Shown: positions 1-10,894 of the stretch, one piece after another
Layout: each line of letters starts with the position of its first letter
Numbering within the stretch: the stretch's first letter is position 1
Assembly: GCF_000799165.1 (NCBI RefSeq)
Contig: NZ_JUGF01000003.1
Coordinates: 1 to 64,000 of the forward strand
Source: Methylotenera versatilis 7
GTDB taxonomy: Bacteria > Pseudomonadota > Gammaproteobacteria > Burkholderiales > Methylophilaceae
Direction: 5' to 3'
DNA length: 64,000 bases
Notes under the pieces: model-generated
Databases searched by the model: none
Seen by the model: only the letters and a program-made list of their open reading frames with translations
Told to the model about the DNA's origin: nothing
Made by a program: the position numbers and the translations under genes

Positions 1-23
1 TTCGATCCCGTTATCCTCCACCA
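1..23 (+). tRNA. tRNA-Ala, 3' end only (partial)
   Basis: The first 23 bases carry the TTCGATCCC T-loop/T-arm segment, the 3' acceptor strand and CCA, as in tRNA-Ala. The rest lies outside the window. Its place directly before the 23S gene fits the usual tRNA-Ile/tRNA-Ala pair in a 16S-23S spacer, so the anticodon is probably UGC. That is inferred from context because the anticodon is not visible. Confidence 0.8.
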
Positions 24-415
24 AACAATTTTGATGTTGTAAGTAAGCTAAGAAATTAGAAGCAAGCATTTAACAATGAGTGTTTACTTCTAGTTTTTAA
101 CTAGACTGATCTTTAACAAAATGGAAGAAGTAAAGTGAATGCACATTATTGTGATGATATGTGTGTATTCAAATGGGTAGTAATTGATTGCAAAATCGAA
201 ATATTTTGCTTCGTTTAGTTCCAGTTAGATAGTGTCGTAATTGATAGTAATATCGGTTACAACATGAAATAACCAAGAAATAAATGAAACAAAAAACCAG
301 TTAATGTTGTACAACCTTGCAGCATTAACGAAGTAGCTTTAGAAAAAACTATAACGCATGTTCTCATGCATGATGATATCTGGATTTAAAAAGGGTTCAG
401 GTGTTAACGTTATAG
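24..415 (+). other. 16S-23S internal transcribed spacer (distal part)
   Basis: This 392-base stretch between tRNA-Ala and 23S has no coding capacity. It holds a boxB/boxA-like element (89-118). Its last bases (409-422) pair perfectly over 14 bp with 3293-3306 just past the 23S 3' end, which would form the RNase III processing stalk around the pre-23S RNA. Nothing else is recognised. Confidence 0.8.
89..118 (+). promoter_or_regulatory. boxB-boxA-like rRNA antitermination element
   Basis: A perfect 7-bp hairpin, TCTAGTT-TTT-AACTAGA (89-105), is followed at once by TGATCTTTAACA (107-118). The latter closely matches the bacterial rrn boxA consensus TGCTCTTTAACA. A boxB-like hairpin just 5' of boxA is the known arrangement for Nus-factor antitermination complexes in rRNA leaders and spacers. 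Function is inferred from position and motif. Confidence 0.65.
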
Positions 416-3301
<2,886 letters not shown>

Positions 3302-3486
3302 ATAACCTTAATACTTGAATGTATCCAAGATTAACGGTTTGTTCTAAAGCAAGATAATGTAATCAATACCATTAAAACTTTACTTCTTCCAATTTGTTAC
3401 AGACGCCTCATGAAAATGAGACGGCAACACAGCATAATCGCTTGTGTGTTTGGGTGAAAACCAATAAACGCATGAGATACCAGTTA

Positions 3487-3602
3487 TGCTTGGCGGCCAT
3501 AGCGGTTTGGACCCACCCCTTCCCATCTCGAACAGGGCCGTGAAACGAACCAGCGCCAATGATAGTATGCTTTTTGCATGCGAAAGTAGGTCACTGCCAA
3601 GC
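3487..3602 (+). rRNA. rrf: 5S ribosomal RNA
   Basis: A 116-nt RNA starting TGCTTGGCGGCCATAGCGG and ending CACTGCCAAGC, whose ends pair as helix I (GCTTGGCGG with CTGCCAAGC). The internal CCCATCTCGAACAGGGCCGTGAAACG block is diagnostic of 5S, here quoted only for position 3521-3546. It lies 184 nt after the 23S gene in normal rrn order. The 23S-5S spacer contains only small hairpins and no tRNA. Confidence 0.96.
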
Positions 3603-3635
3603 TATTTACACTAAATCATCCTGAGATGATTGACG

Positions 3636-3660
3636 ATAAACCCTCCTCGTGAGGGTTTAT
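3636..3660 (+). terminator. rho-independent-like terminator of the rRNA operon (proximal)
   Basis: A perfect 10-bp inverted repeat ATAAACCCTC / GAGGGTTTAT with a 5-base loop, 33 bases after the 5S gene. The T-run after the stem is short, so it may work together with the much stronger hairpin at 3708-3756. Confidence 0.7.
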
Positions 3661-3707
3661 TCGTTTGGGGCGGCGCATTCCGGGGTGGCGGTTGATTGGG
3701 CTGAAAG

Positions 3708-3756
3708 TAATACAAAATAAAAAACCTCCCTTAAGGAGGTTTTTTATTTTGTATTA
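3708..3756 (+). terminator. strong terminator hairpin, 22-bp perfect stem
   Basis: Perfect 22-bp inverted repeat (3708-3729 and 3735-3756) with a 5-base loop CTTAA. The GC-rich tip CCTCC/GGAGG is flanked by an A-run on the left and a T-run on the right, so it can terminate transcription in either direction. It is the second terminator after the rRNA operon and insulates the repeat-protein gene that follows from rrn readthrough. Confidence 0.85.
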
Positions 3757-3831
3757 GCTAAGTTAACCAAAGACATTGTGTCTTATATCAATATCGCGAT
3801 ATAGTTAGATGGTGATATGAGGAGAAAATCG

Positions 3832-4317
3832 ATGAAAGTATTGATTTTAAGTTACGTGTTGCTGAGCTGCCTGCCTGTGGTTGCTCAAACTACTGATGTG
3901 AGTAGTGGTGATAATGCGATGTGCAATAAGCATTGTTTGCCAGTGAACTTAACACGCGGTGTGTCAGATGAGCCATTAACGCGTAGTAATAAACGCGATG
4001 ATCTGTCATTTGCTAATAAGGTCGATGATTTAAAATTGAGTAGGCAGCGTGATGATCTGACACGCGGTAAAGACACCGCCACGTTGACGATTAGTAAAAA
4101 AAATGATGACCTAAGTCGTGGACTAGATACACACCCTTTGCAATTTAGTAAAAATCGCGATGATTTGACTCGTAGTTACATCAGTAATGATTTAGCTTTT
4201 AGTCAGAAGAGAGATGATTTGTCGCGAGGTGCGACTAGCAATACCTTAAGTTTTAGTAAAGTGCGTGATGATTTATCGCGCGGAAAAGAAACTGAGTCAT
4301 TGAGTCGGTGCGAATAA
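3832..4317 (+). CDS. secreted 18-residue-repeat protein of unknown function
   Basis: I do not recognise a family. The 161-residue product starts with a clear signal peptide (MKVLILSYVLLSCLPVVAQ, cleavage about residue 19). A short CNKHC segment follows, then degenerate 18-residue repeats of the form SRGxxxxxLxFSKxRDDL to the C-terminus, which ends SRCE. I count about five full 18-residue units plus two 9-residue half-units, each ending in (R/N/V)DDL. The repeats are highly charged and polar and have no aromatic core. The ATG at 3832 was chosen over the one at 3817 because GAGGAG (3819-3824) lies 7 bases upstream of it and the signal peptide then begins properly. The gene sits just after the rrn terminators and converges on the polymerase gene with only 3 bases between stops. 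Roles in calcium binding, adhesion or disordered periplasmic binding are conceivable but unsupported. Confidence 0.75.
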   Translation: MKVLILSYVLLSCLPVVAQTTDVSSGDNAMCNKHCLPVNLTRGVSDEPLTRSNKRDDLSFANKVDDLKLSRQRDDLTRGKDTATLTISKKNDDLSRGLDTHPLQFSKNRDDLTRSYISNDLAFSQKRDDLSRGATSNTLSFSKVRDDLSRGKETESLSRCE

Positions 4318-4320
4318 GCG

Positions 4321-5541
4321 TTAATTCTCGACGATTAAATCGGGTACATAGTTAAACGCTATTTTTACCTGCGATGCATATAGCGCATTATGCGCACCAC
4401 CTAAGTAAATCGTATTTTTCCCGTATTTGCTATTCAATTTATCTAACGCGGTACTTAATTTCCTGTTGGTTTCTACTACTTCAGTTTCAAACAAATCAAC
4501 GATATATTCTTGTTTATTAATAAAACCTGAAAATGAAATGCCAACTGCCTGCGGAACTACCTTCTTGGTGGGATAACTTTCCCAAAGTGTTTCAAAAGTA
4601 TGGGTAATGCTTAATGTGTTATCAGTGGGCGAACAGTTCGCTTCAATAACCCAAGTGGGGTGATTAGTAAACTTTACGCGCACATGTATCTTAGACGTGT
4701 GTAAATCGTAGCTACGCAAACGTACACACGCCTTTTGTAGCAATCTGTGCAAAACGGACAAGGCGCCACGCTGAGTGCGTAATTCTGGCGGAAGTACGTG
4801 AGAGTGCCCCAGGCTTTTTCTCTCATTGTTGAGGCGTGTGACTTCGATGCCACGCAATTTATCATACATGCGATCGCCTTCTACGCTTCCCCAAGCGGCG
4901 CGTAATTGCTGTTTATTCGCGGCATACAGGGCTTGCATGGTGGTTAAGCCAAAATGATTAAGGCGCTCTTCCATGCGTTTGCCAATACCAGTGAGGTGCC
5001 TGGGTTTCAGGCTATAAAGTTTTTCAGGAATATCCTGTTGCTCAATGACGACGCAGCCGTTGGGTTTTTGCATGTTGGATGCAAGTTTGGCAAGAAAAGT
5101 ATTCGGCGCAATACCAATAGAGCAGTGAATATATTCAAATTGTTTGTTGATTGCACGCTTAATTTTAGCGGCTAATTGAAGCGCATTTTCTTTTACTTGT
5201 TGTGAGCCGGTTAACTTGCACACCATTTCATCGATGGATAACACTTTTTCTACATGCGTACAGGATTCTACAATTTCTATTAGTTTGTGGTGATACTCTA
5301 CGTACAGCGGTGGCCTTGCTTCTACAAACCTTATGGTTGGACAAAGTTTGCGCGCTTCACGCACGCTTGTGCCTGTTCTAACGCCAAATGCTTTGGCTTC
5401 GTAACTAGCGGCAATGCAGCAAGTCGTTTCTGCCAACACGGCCAGCACGCCAATCGGTTTGCCACGCAATTCTGGAACCAATTGCTGCTCAACTGAAGCG
5501 AAGTACGAGTTAAAATCGACGTATAAAGCATTTAAAGACAT
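4321..5541 (-). CDS. Y-family DNA polymerase (DinB/UmuC-related)
   Basis: Translesion DNA polymerase of the Y family, 406 residues. The first catalytic motif VDFNSYFASVEQ lies at residues 8-19 (metal-binding D9), and the second, SIDEM, puts D104 and E105 at the active site. ASYEAKAFGVRTG (45-57) is the usual nucleotide-binding segment. A helix-hairpin-helix thumb (about 180-230, LTGIGKRMEERL) and a little-finger domain follow. It is longer than typical DinB (about 350 residues), and the motif set resembles DinB/ImuB-like solo polymerases, so I do not assign a symbol. IVDLF near residue 350 could be a beta-clamp-binding motif. No umuD, lexA or imuA lies next to it. No LexA box was recognised upstream, but I could not search for one systematically. 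Confidence 0.88.
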   Translation of the reverse strand: MSLNALYVDFNSYFASVEQQLVPELRGKPIGVLAVLAETTCCIAASYEAKAFGVRTGTSVREARKLCPTIRFVEARPPLYVEYHHKLIEIVESCTHVEKVLSIDEMVCKLTGSQQVKENALQLAAKIKRAINKQFEYIHCSIGIAPNTFLAKLASNMQKPNGCVVIEQQDIPEKLYSLKPRHLTGIGKRMEERLNHFGLTTMQALYAANKQQLRAAWGSVEGDRMYDKLRGIEVTRLNNERKSLGHSHVLPPELRTQRGALSVLHRLLQKACVRLRSYDLHTSKIHVRVKFTNHPTWVIEANCSPTDNTLSITHTFETLWESYPTKKVVPQAVGISFSGFINKQEYIVDLFETEVVETNRKLSTALDKLNSKYGKNTIYLGGAHNALYASQVKIAFNYVPDLIVEN

Positions 5542-5654
5542 AGCTAAATTTTAGGGGTAATGTAATGTTTTGAGTGAAATGTTGACTAACCATTGTAAGG
5601 CTATTAACGACTAATTAAGGTCAATTTTTAAATAAAAATTTAAAGGTGAGTATC

Positions 5655-6209
5655 ATGAGCAATCAACAAATTGCAGTTTTCGCAGGCGGCTGTTTTTGGT
5701 GCACAGAACCCGTTTTTAGCCAGCTAAAAGGCGTTAGTAAAGTCGTTTCTGGCTATATCGGTGGTCATACACTTAATCCAAGCTATAAAGAGATTTGCAA
5801 TGGCGATACCGGGCATGCTGAAGGCATACAGATTAATTTCGATGCCGACCAAGTGAGTTTTGAGACTTTGTTGGAAGTGTTCTTTATGTCGCATGATCCA
5901 ACCACGCTAAACCGCCAAGGCAACGATGTCGGCACGCAATATCGTTCTGCGGTGTTCTGTCAAAACACTGCGCAGCGTGATGCGGTAATTAAGAAAATAT
6001 CTGACCTTAACGCTGCTCATATTTTCAGCGCGCCAATCGTTACACAAATTAGCGGTGCAGATACGTTTTATCCTGCGGAAGATTATCACCAGTATTATTT
6101 TGAAAAGAATCCAAGTCAACCTTATTGCTTGGCAGTTGCTGCACCTAAAAAGGAGAAAGTGCGCACGAAATATTCTGATTTGATTAAAGACTTATCGCAA
6201 GATGCCTAA
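5655..6209 (+). CDS. msrA: peptide-methionine (S)-S-oxide reductase MsrA
   Basis: Repairs oxidised methionine (the S-sulfoxide) in proteins and free methionine using thioredoxin. The 184-residue protein has the catalytic GGCFWC motif (C13) near the N-terminus, GYIGGH at about 38-43, GHAEGIQI at about 56-63, and YHQYYFEKNP near the C-terminus, all standard for MsrA. The ATG at 5655 is preferred over an upstream GTG at 5646 because AAGGTGA (5643-5649) is then a well-placed ribosome binding site. It converges with corA, with 7 bases between stop codons. A possible promoter, TTGACT (5582-5587) and TAACGA (5605-5610) with 17-bp spacing, lies upstream but has a weak -10. Confidence 0.95.
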   Translation: MSNQQIAVFAGGCFWCTEPVFSQLKGVSKVVSGYIGGHTLNPSYKEICNGDTGHAEGIQINFDADQVSFETLLEVFFMSHDPTTLNRQGNDVGTQYRSAVFCQNTAQRDAVIKKISDLNAAHIFSAPIVTQISGADTFYPAEDYHQYYFEKNPSQPYCLAVAAPKKEKVRTKYSDLIKDLSQDA

Positions 6210-6216
6210 GACTGGT

Positions 6217-7335
6217 TTATGTTTTGCTACTTAGCCATTGCCTGCGCCAGAAAATCATCACCATAATTAACGCAATAGTAGACATTAAGCCGATTGCCCA
6301 CCAAAAGCCGTCGGCTTCTTTTAGCCATGGCATGCTGTCAAAATTCATCCCAAAAATACCCGCAATTAACGTGGCTGGCATGAATAACATGGCGACTACA
6401 GTTAGGGCACGTACTTCCAGGTTCACACGCTGGCTCACACTTGCCATGTAAATGTCCATCATGCCGCTTAAAGAATCGCGAATCGATTCCAGCGATTCGA
6501 TAAAATTCACGGTATGGTCATATATGTCACGTAAATACGGCAACGTCGTCGGTTTAAAAAAATTACTTTCATTTCGCGTCAGGTTGTTAATCACCTCGCG
6601 CAATGGCCATACGGCACGTCTTAGTTCAATACTCACATGTTTAAGCTGATGAATCACATGTAATTCGGCATTGGTCGGGCTGGCAAGCAATCGGTCTTCC
6701 AGTGCCTCACTGGCGTCGCCTACATCTTCCAGAACGCTAAAGTATCTATCTACTACATTATCTAACAGCGCATAAGCAAGATAATCGACGCCCAGCTCAC
6801 AAATATGCGCATGCGTGGCGCGGATGCGTGCCCGAACAGGCTCAAAAATACCAGTGGAGCGTTCTTGAAAAGTTAACAGATAATCACGTCCCAAAACAAA
6901 ACTGATCTGTTCAGAATGCACCGACATGTTGTCTTTATCATATTCAAAACTACGCGCCTCTAAAAAGACATAAGTATCAAACTCATCAATTTTAGGGCGC
7001 TGTTGGGTATTCAGAATATCCTCTTGCACCAATGGATGCAGATGGAATAAATCGCCAATTTGTTTAATCAATGCCGCATCGTGCACGCCATGAATATTCA
7101 GCCAAACTTTTTTACCTGCTTTGGTGTAGTCACTCATATTGAATGCGGCAAGCTCTTCGGTGCTTAATACTTTCTCGCTTACATCATTCGGGGCATAAGC
7201 CACCATTGTCACCGTTGGTTGTGGCATATCAGCCACTTTAGTATCTAAGTCACCCACATATATCAGTGAACCTGGCGGCATGCCGATTTTTTTAGAGAGG
7301 CGTTTTTTAGATTTGTGCTGACGGTTCTTTTTCAT
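6217..7335 (-). CDS. corA: CorA-family magnesium/cobalt transporter
   Basis: Inner-membrane divalent cation channel, 372 residues. A long cytoplasmic N-terminal domain rich in acidic and helical segments is followed by two C-terminal membrane helices (about 310-330 and 345-365). The signature GMN motif (in GIFGMNF) sits at the end of the first helix, with a basic tail RRQWL on the cytoplasmic side. The first 20 residues are strongly basic. ATG at 7335 is preferred to an upstream TTG because AAGG is spaced 7 bases from it. It is transcribed in the same direction as the flavin reductase and glnS, but a 31-base gap leaves operon structure uncertain. Confidence 0.93.
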   Translation of the reverse strand: MKKNRQHKSKKRLSKKIGMPPGSLIYVGDLDTKVADMPQPTVTMVAYAPNDVSEKVLSTEELAAFNMSDYTKAGKKVWLNIHGVHDAALIKQIGDLFHLHPLVQEDILNTQQRPKIDEFDTYVFLEARSFEYDKDNMSVHSEQISFVLGRDYLLTFQERSTGIFEPVRARIRATHAHICELGVDYLAYALLDNVVDRYFSVLEDVGDASEALEDRLLASPTNAELHVIHQLKHVSIELRRAVWPLREVINNLTRNESNFFKPTTLPYLRDIYDHTVNFIESLESIRDSLSGMMDIYMASVSQRVNLEVRALTVVAMLFMPATLIAGIFGMNFDSMPWLKEADGFWWAIGLMSTIALIMVMIFWRRQWLSSKT

Positions 7336-7366
7336 TTTCAAACCTTATATTGAAATTGCGAGTTAC

Positions 7367-7939
7367 TTATATTTTGAACGCTTCACCAATTGCCATAAAG
7401 CTGCCGCCGGCAATATGGTGGATAGTACGTAACTCATCATGTTCTTCGAAATGCCAGTGACCATCTGAGAACACGCGACTGTCTGCTTGAGCAGCGACTA
7501 CTTCAGCCAGAAATAAATCATAAGTGTCTTGAATATGTGGCTCAGCGATTACTTTACATTCCAGCCAAGCAATGCAACTTTCCAGTAACGGTGCTTCAAT
7601 CTTAGAAGCAGCAAAAGTCGGCAAATCAAAAGCCAGAAATTTATTGTTTGCCTCTTTTTTCAAAAGCTCTCGCCCGTTGCTCGAGCCTACTTTTACCACC
7701 ACTTCTGCCTGTGCGCGACATGGTACATTGATGGCAAAACTGCCTGAGGCTTCTATCAGCTCACGGGTATAAGTATTTTTATCAACGACTATCGCGATTT
7801 TCGGTGGTTCAAAATCCAATGGCATATTCCATGCTGCCGCCATCACGTTATGCTTTCCTGCATGTCGTGAAGAAATCAGCACAGTTGGTCCGTGATTGAG
7901 TAGGCGGTACGCTTTACTTAACTCGACAGACTTAATCAT
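7367..7939 (-). CDS. flavin reductase family protein (FMN-binding split barrel)
   Basis: A 190-residue protein of the flavin reductase-like domain family (DIM6/NTAB type). It probably binds FMN and either reduces free flavin or supplies a partner monooxygenase. The conserved N-terminal pattern GPTVLISSRHAGKHNVMAAAW (residues about 18-38) covers the strand and loop that hold FMN phosphate. FAINVPC (about 68-74) and a C-terminal HHIAGGSFMAIGE segment also fit. No monooxygenase partner is adjacent. It ends 25 bases before corA starts, so the two may be co-transcribed. The substrate cannot be told from sequence. Confidence 0.85.
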   Translation of the reverse strand: MIKSVELSKAYRLLNHGPTVLISSRHAGKHNVMAAAWNMPLDFEPPKIAIVVDKNTYTRELIEASGSFAINVPCRAQAEVVVKVGSSNGRELLKKEANNKFLAFDLPTFAASKIEAPLLESCIAWLECKVIAEPHIQDTYDLFLAEVVAAQADSRVFSDGHWHFEEHDELRTIHHIAGGSFMAIGEAFKI

Positions 7940-7952
7940 AAAAACAGCTCAA

Positions 7953-9719
7953 TTATTTCTGCCAAGCATCCCGCAAAGTGACTGTGCGGTTAAACACTGG
8001 CTTGTTTGCCGTGCTGTCTTTTTTATCTGCAACAAAGTAGCCGTGGCGCTCAAATTGGAATCTATCTTCCGCTTTTGCGTCTTTTAGGCTTGGTTCCAGT
8101 TGTGCGGTAATCACTTTTACAGAGTCTGGATTCAAATCACTCAAATAGTCTTTGTCGCCTGAGCCTGGATACGCCTCTTTAAATAATCTATCGTATAAAC
8201 GGATTTCTGTCGCGTAAGCATGTTGCGCGCTCACCCAGTGGATATTACCTTTTACTTTTACGCTGTCTGAGCCCGGCGTGCCGGATTTGGTATCTGGCAA
8301 GTAATCACAATGCACGACTGTGACATTGCCAGCTGCATCTTTTTCAAAGCCTGTACACTTTACTACATAACCATAACGCAGGCGCACCATGCCATCTGGG
8401 GTCAATCTGAAAAAACCTTTGCTTGGCGTTTCCATAAAATCTTCCGCTTCTATCCATAATTCGCGGGTTAATGGCACTACACGCTTACCTAGTTCTGGTT
8501 TTAATGGGTGATTTGGTGCAAAACAATCTTCTACTTGATTGGCAGGGTAGTTATCAATCACTAACTTAATTGGATCTAACACCGCGATTCTGCGTTCTGC
8601 AGAATCGTTAAGTACTTCACGCATGCAGTCTTCTAAAATGGTGTATTCAATCCAGGAGTCTGCTTTTGAAACGCCGATGCGGTCAGTAAATAATTTAAAG
8701 CCTTCTGCCACATAACCACGGCGACGCGCACCAGCTAAGGTTGGTAGGCGTGGGTCATCCCAGCCTGAAACGTGTTTTTGCTCTACTAAATCGATTAACT
8801 TACGTTTTGATAGCACCACATAAGTTAAGTTAAGACGCGAAAATTCATATTGTTTTGGTAATGGATGCGCTAATAACCCAGCCTCAGCCAAACGCTCTAA
8901 TAACCAATCATAAAACGGTCGTTGATCTTCAAATTCTAAAGTACAAATTGAGTGCGTAATTTGTTCTAATGCGTCCTCAATCGGGTGTGCAAACGTGTAC
9001 ATAGGGTAAATGCACCATGTGTCGCCGGTATTGTGGTGATGTGCACGACGGACGCGATAAATGGCTGGATCACGTAGGTTAATATTGGGTGATGCCATAT
9101 CGATTTTGGCACGCAAAATCAAGCTGCCATCTGCATGTTTCCCATCGCGCATTTCGCGGAATAATTGCAGGTTTTCTGCCACAGAACGGTTGCGCCAAGG
9201 TGAATCTACACCAGCTTCTGTTAATGTGCCGCGATTTGCACGCATTTCATCCGCGCTTTGGCTATCCACATAGGCGTGACCATTTTCAATCAGGCTTTCT
9301 GCTGCGCGATACATAAAATCGAAATAATTGCTGGCAAAATACAGATTACTCTCTTTGCTATTCTCCCAGCTAAAGCCTAGCCACTGCACGGCATCAGAAA
9401 TACTATCCACATACTCCTGGCTTTCTTTTTCTGGATTGGTATCGTCAAAACGCAGATGGCAAACGCCGGCGTAGTCGCGTGCTAAACCGAAATTCAGAAA
9501 AATACTTTTTGCATGGCCAATATGCAGGTAGCCGTTTGGTTCGGGCGGAAAACGTGTGCGGATTTTTGCAGGGTCTGGTTGGCCTGCTGCTTGATGAGTC
9601 GCGTCGCCTGGGCTACCTGCCCATTTTTTGGTGGCATATTTGTTATCGGCTAAATCGTGCTCAACAATGGCACGAATAAAGTTGGAAGCGGCTGGTATGG
9701 GTGTTTTTTCTGCAGACAT
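7953..9719 (-). CDS. glnS: glutaminyl-tRNA synthetase
   Basis: Charges tRNA-Gln with glutamine in the cytoplasm. The 588-residue class I synthetase has the HIGH signature in PPEPNGYLHIGHAKSI (about residues 57-72) and a KMSKS-equivalent VVLSKRKL at about 307-314. It also has the C-terminal anticodon-binding beta-barrel typical of GlnS. NPEKE and WCIYPMYTFAHPIEDA support GlnS over GltX. Length is slightly above E. coli GlnS (about 554) because of an N-terminal extension of roughly 30 residues. It reads away from birA, and a 140-base divergent promoter region separates the two. The flavin reductase gene follows after 13 bases. Confidence 0.97.
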   Translation of the reverse strand: MSAEKTPIPAASNFIRAIVEHDLADNKYATKKWAGSPGDATHQAAGQPDPAKIRTRFPPEPNGYLHIGHAKSIFLNFGLARDYAGVCHLRFDDTNPEKESQEYVDSISDAVQWLGFSWENSKESNLYFASNYFDFMYRAAESLIENGHAYVDSQSADEMRANRGTLTEAGVDSPWRNRSVAENLQLFREMRDGKHADGSLILRAKIDMASPNINLRDPAIYRVRRAHHHNTGDTWCIYPMYTFAHPIEDALEQITHSICTLEFEDQRPFYDWLLERLAEAGLLAHPLPKQYEFSRLNLTYVVLSKRKLIDLVEQKHVSGWDDPRLPTLAGARRRGYVAEGFKLFTDRIGVSKADSWIEYTILEDCMREVLNDSAERRIAVLDPIKLVIDNYPANQVEDCFAPNHPLKPELGKRVVPLTRELWIEAEDFMETPSKGFFRLTPDGMVRLRYGYVVKCTGFEKDAAGNVTVVHCDYLPDTKSGTPGSDSVKVKGNIHWVSAQHAYATEIRLYDRLFKEAYPGSGDKDYLSDLNPDSVKVITAQLEPSLKDAKAEDRFQFERHGYFVADKKDSTANKPVFNRTVTLRDAWQK

Positions 9720-9859
9720 AGATGTTTTTTTTGTATCGTTTTTTTATAAGCTAATAATGGCGATATTTTACACGCTTGGATTGGATTATGGGCTGCTTTG
9801 ATTTACTAAAGCAGAGGGCATGCGCTGTGATAAAATTTGGCTTATAAAATTCAATCAAT

Positions 9860-10894
9860 ATGAACAAATTAACTTTCCCGATTTTGCAACTGCTGGCTGA
9901 CGGCCAATTCCATTCTGGTGAAGCACTTGCCCAGCAATTTAAAGTGACGCGTGCAACGATTTGGAGTGCGATTAAACATGCAGAAGCATTAGGGATTACC
10001 ATTTTTTCAGTGCGCGGACGTGGCTATAAACTACCGCAAGCGATTGATTTTTTAGATAAAAATCTGGTGTTAAGTGCGGTTGGTGAGCAGCGTGAGTGGA
10101 TTAACTTAATCATTTTAGATGAAGTTGCTTCTACCAATACCTATTTGATGCAGCAAAAAAATGTGCCACACGCGACTTGTGTGGCTGCGCATATTCAAAC
10201 CAATGGCAAAGGCCGGCGTGGCCGTACTTGGGTTTCGCAATTAGGCGCGAGTTTAACTTTTTCGTTGGCGTGGCGTTTTCAATGCGGTGCGGCGGCTTTG
10301 TCTGGATTAAGTTTGGCAGTTGGTGTGGCGTTAATGCGTACTTTAGCCAGCCTTGGTGTTAACCAAGCACAGTTAAAATGGCCAAATGATGTATTGGTTT
10401 TAGATGAAAATCGGCAGGGCAAAAAACTGGCCGGTATTTTAATCGAACTGCAAGGCGATTTAGATGGACCAAGCACCGCGGTGATTGGTATTGGCATCAA
10501 TTTAAATCTGCCAAAAACAGTGCTTGAGAGTATTGACCAGCCAACAACCGACTTGAATAAAACAGCTGCTTTGAACAAAAACAATAATCAGCCAATTAAT
10601 CAGAATTTCTTGCTAGGCACATTATTAAAGCATTTGGTCAGTGTATTAAGCAATTTTGAACAGCTGAGTTTTGTTGGCTTGCGTGATGAATGGCTCAGTT
10701 ATCATGCTTATCATCGTCAAGCTGTTCGCATGTTGCTGCCGAATGGTACGGAAGTATTGGGTGTGGTAAAAAATGTGGCGGATGACGGTATTTTGTTGGT
10801 GGACACGCCATTAGGATTACAGCGTTTTTCAGCAGGCGAGATTTCGTTAAGAGGTGTCAATATGCAAGGTGTGCGTCATGTTGTTGGTGATTGA
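9860..10894 (+). CDS. birA: biotin operon repressor / biotin-[acetyl-CoA carboxylase] ligase
   Basis: Attaches biotin to the carboxyl carrier protein of acetyl-CoA carboxylase and, when it has a DNA-binding domain, represses biotin genes. The 344-residue protein has an N-terminal winged helix (residues 1-60; LAQQFKVTRATIWSAIKHAE is the helix-turn-helix), so it is the bifunctional type. The catalytic domain has the loop GKGRRGRTW (about 114-122) that holds biotinyl-AMP, then KWPNDVL and KLAGILIE. A small C-terminal SH3-like domain ends in GEISLRG. It overlaps coaX by 17 bases and starts a three-gene unit. Confidence 0.95.
   Translation: MNKLTFPILQLLADGQFHSGEALAQQFKVTRATIWSAIKHAEALGITIFSVRGRGYKLPQAIDFLDKNLVLSAVGEQREWINLIILDEVASTNTYLMQQKNVPHATCVAAHIQTNGKGRRGRTWVSQLGASLTFSLAWRFQCGAAALSGLSLAVGVALMRTLASLGVNQAQLKWPNDVLVLDENRQGKKLAGILIELQGDLDGPSTAVIGIGINLNLPKTVLESIDQPTTDLNKTAALNKNNNQPINQNFLLGTLLKHLVSVLSNFEQLSFVGLRDEWLSYHAYHRQAVRMLLPNGTEVLGVVKNVADDGILLVDTPLGLQRFSAGEISLRGVNMQGVRHVVGD

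Noticed and set aside
3817-3831. Alternative upstream ATG for the repeat protein
   Set aside because: It overlaps the Shine-Dalgarno sequence that serves ATG 3832 and would add charged residues before the signal peptide.
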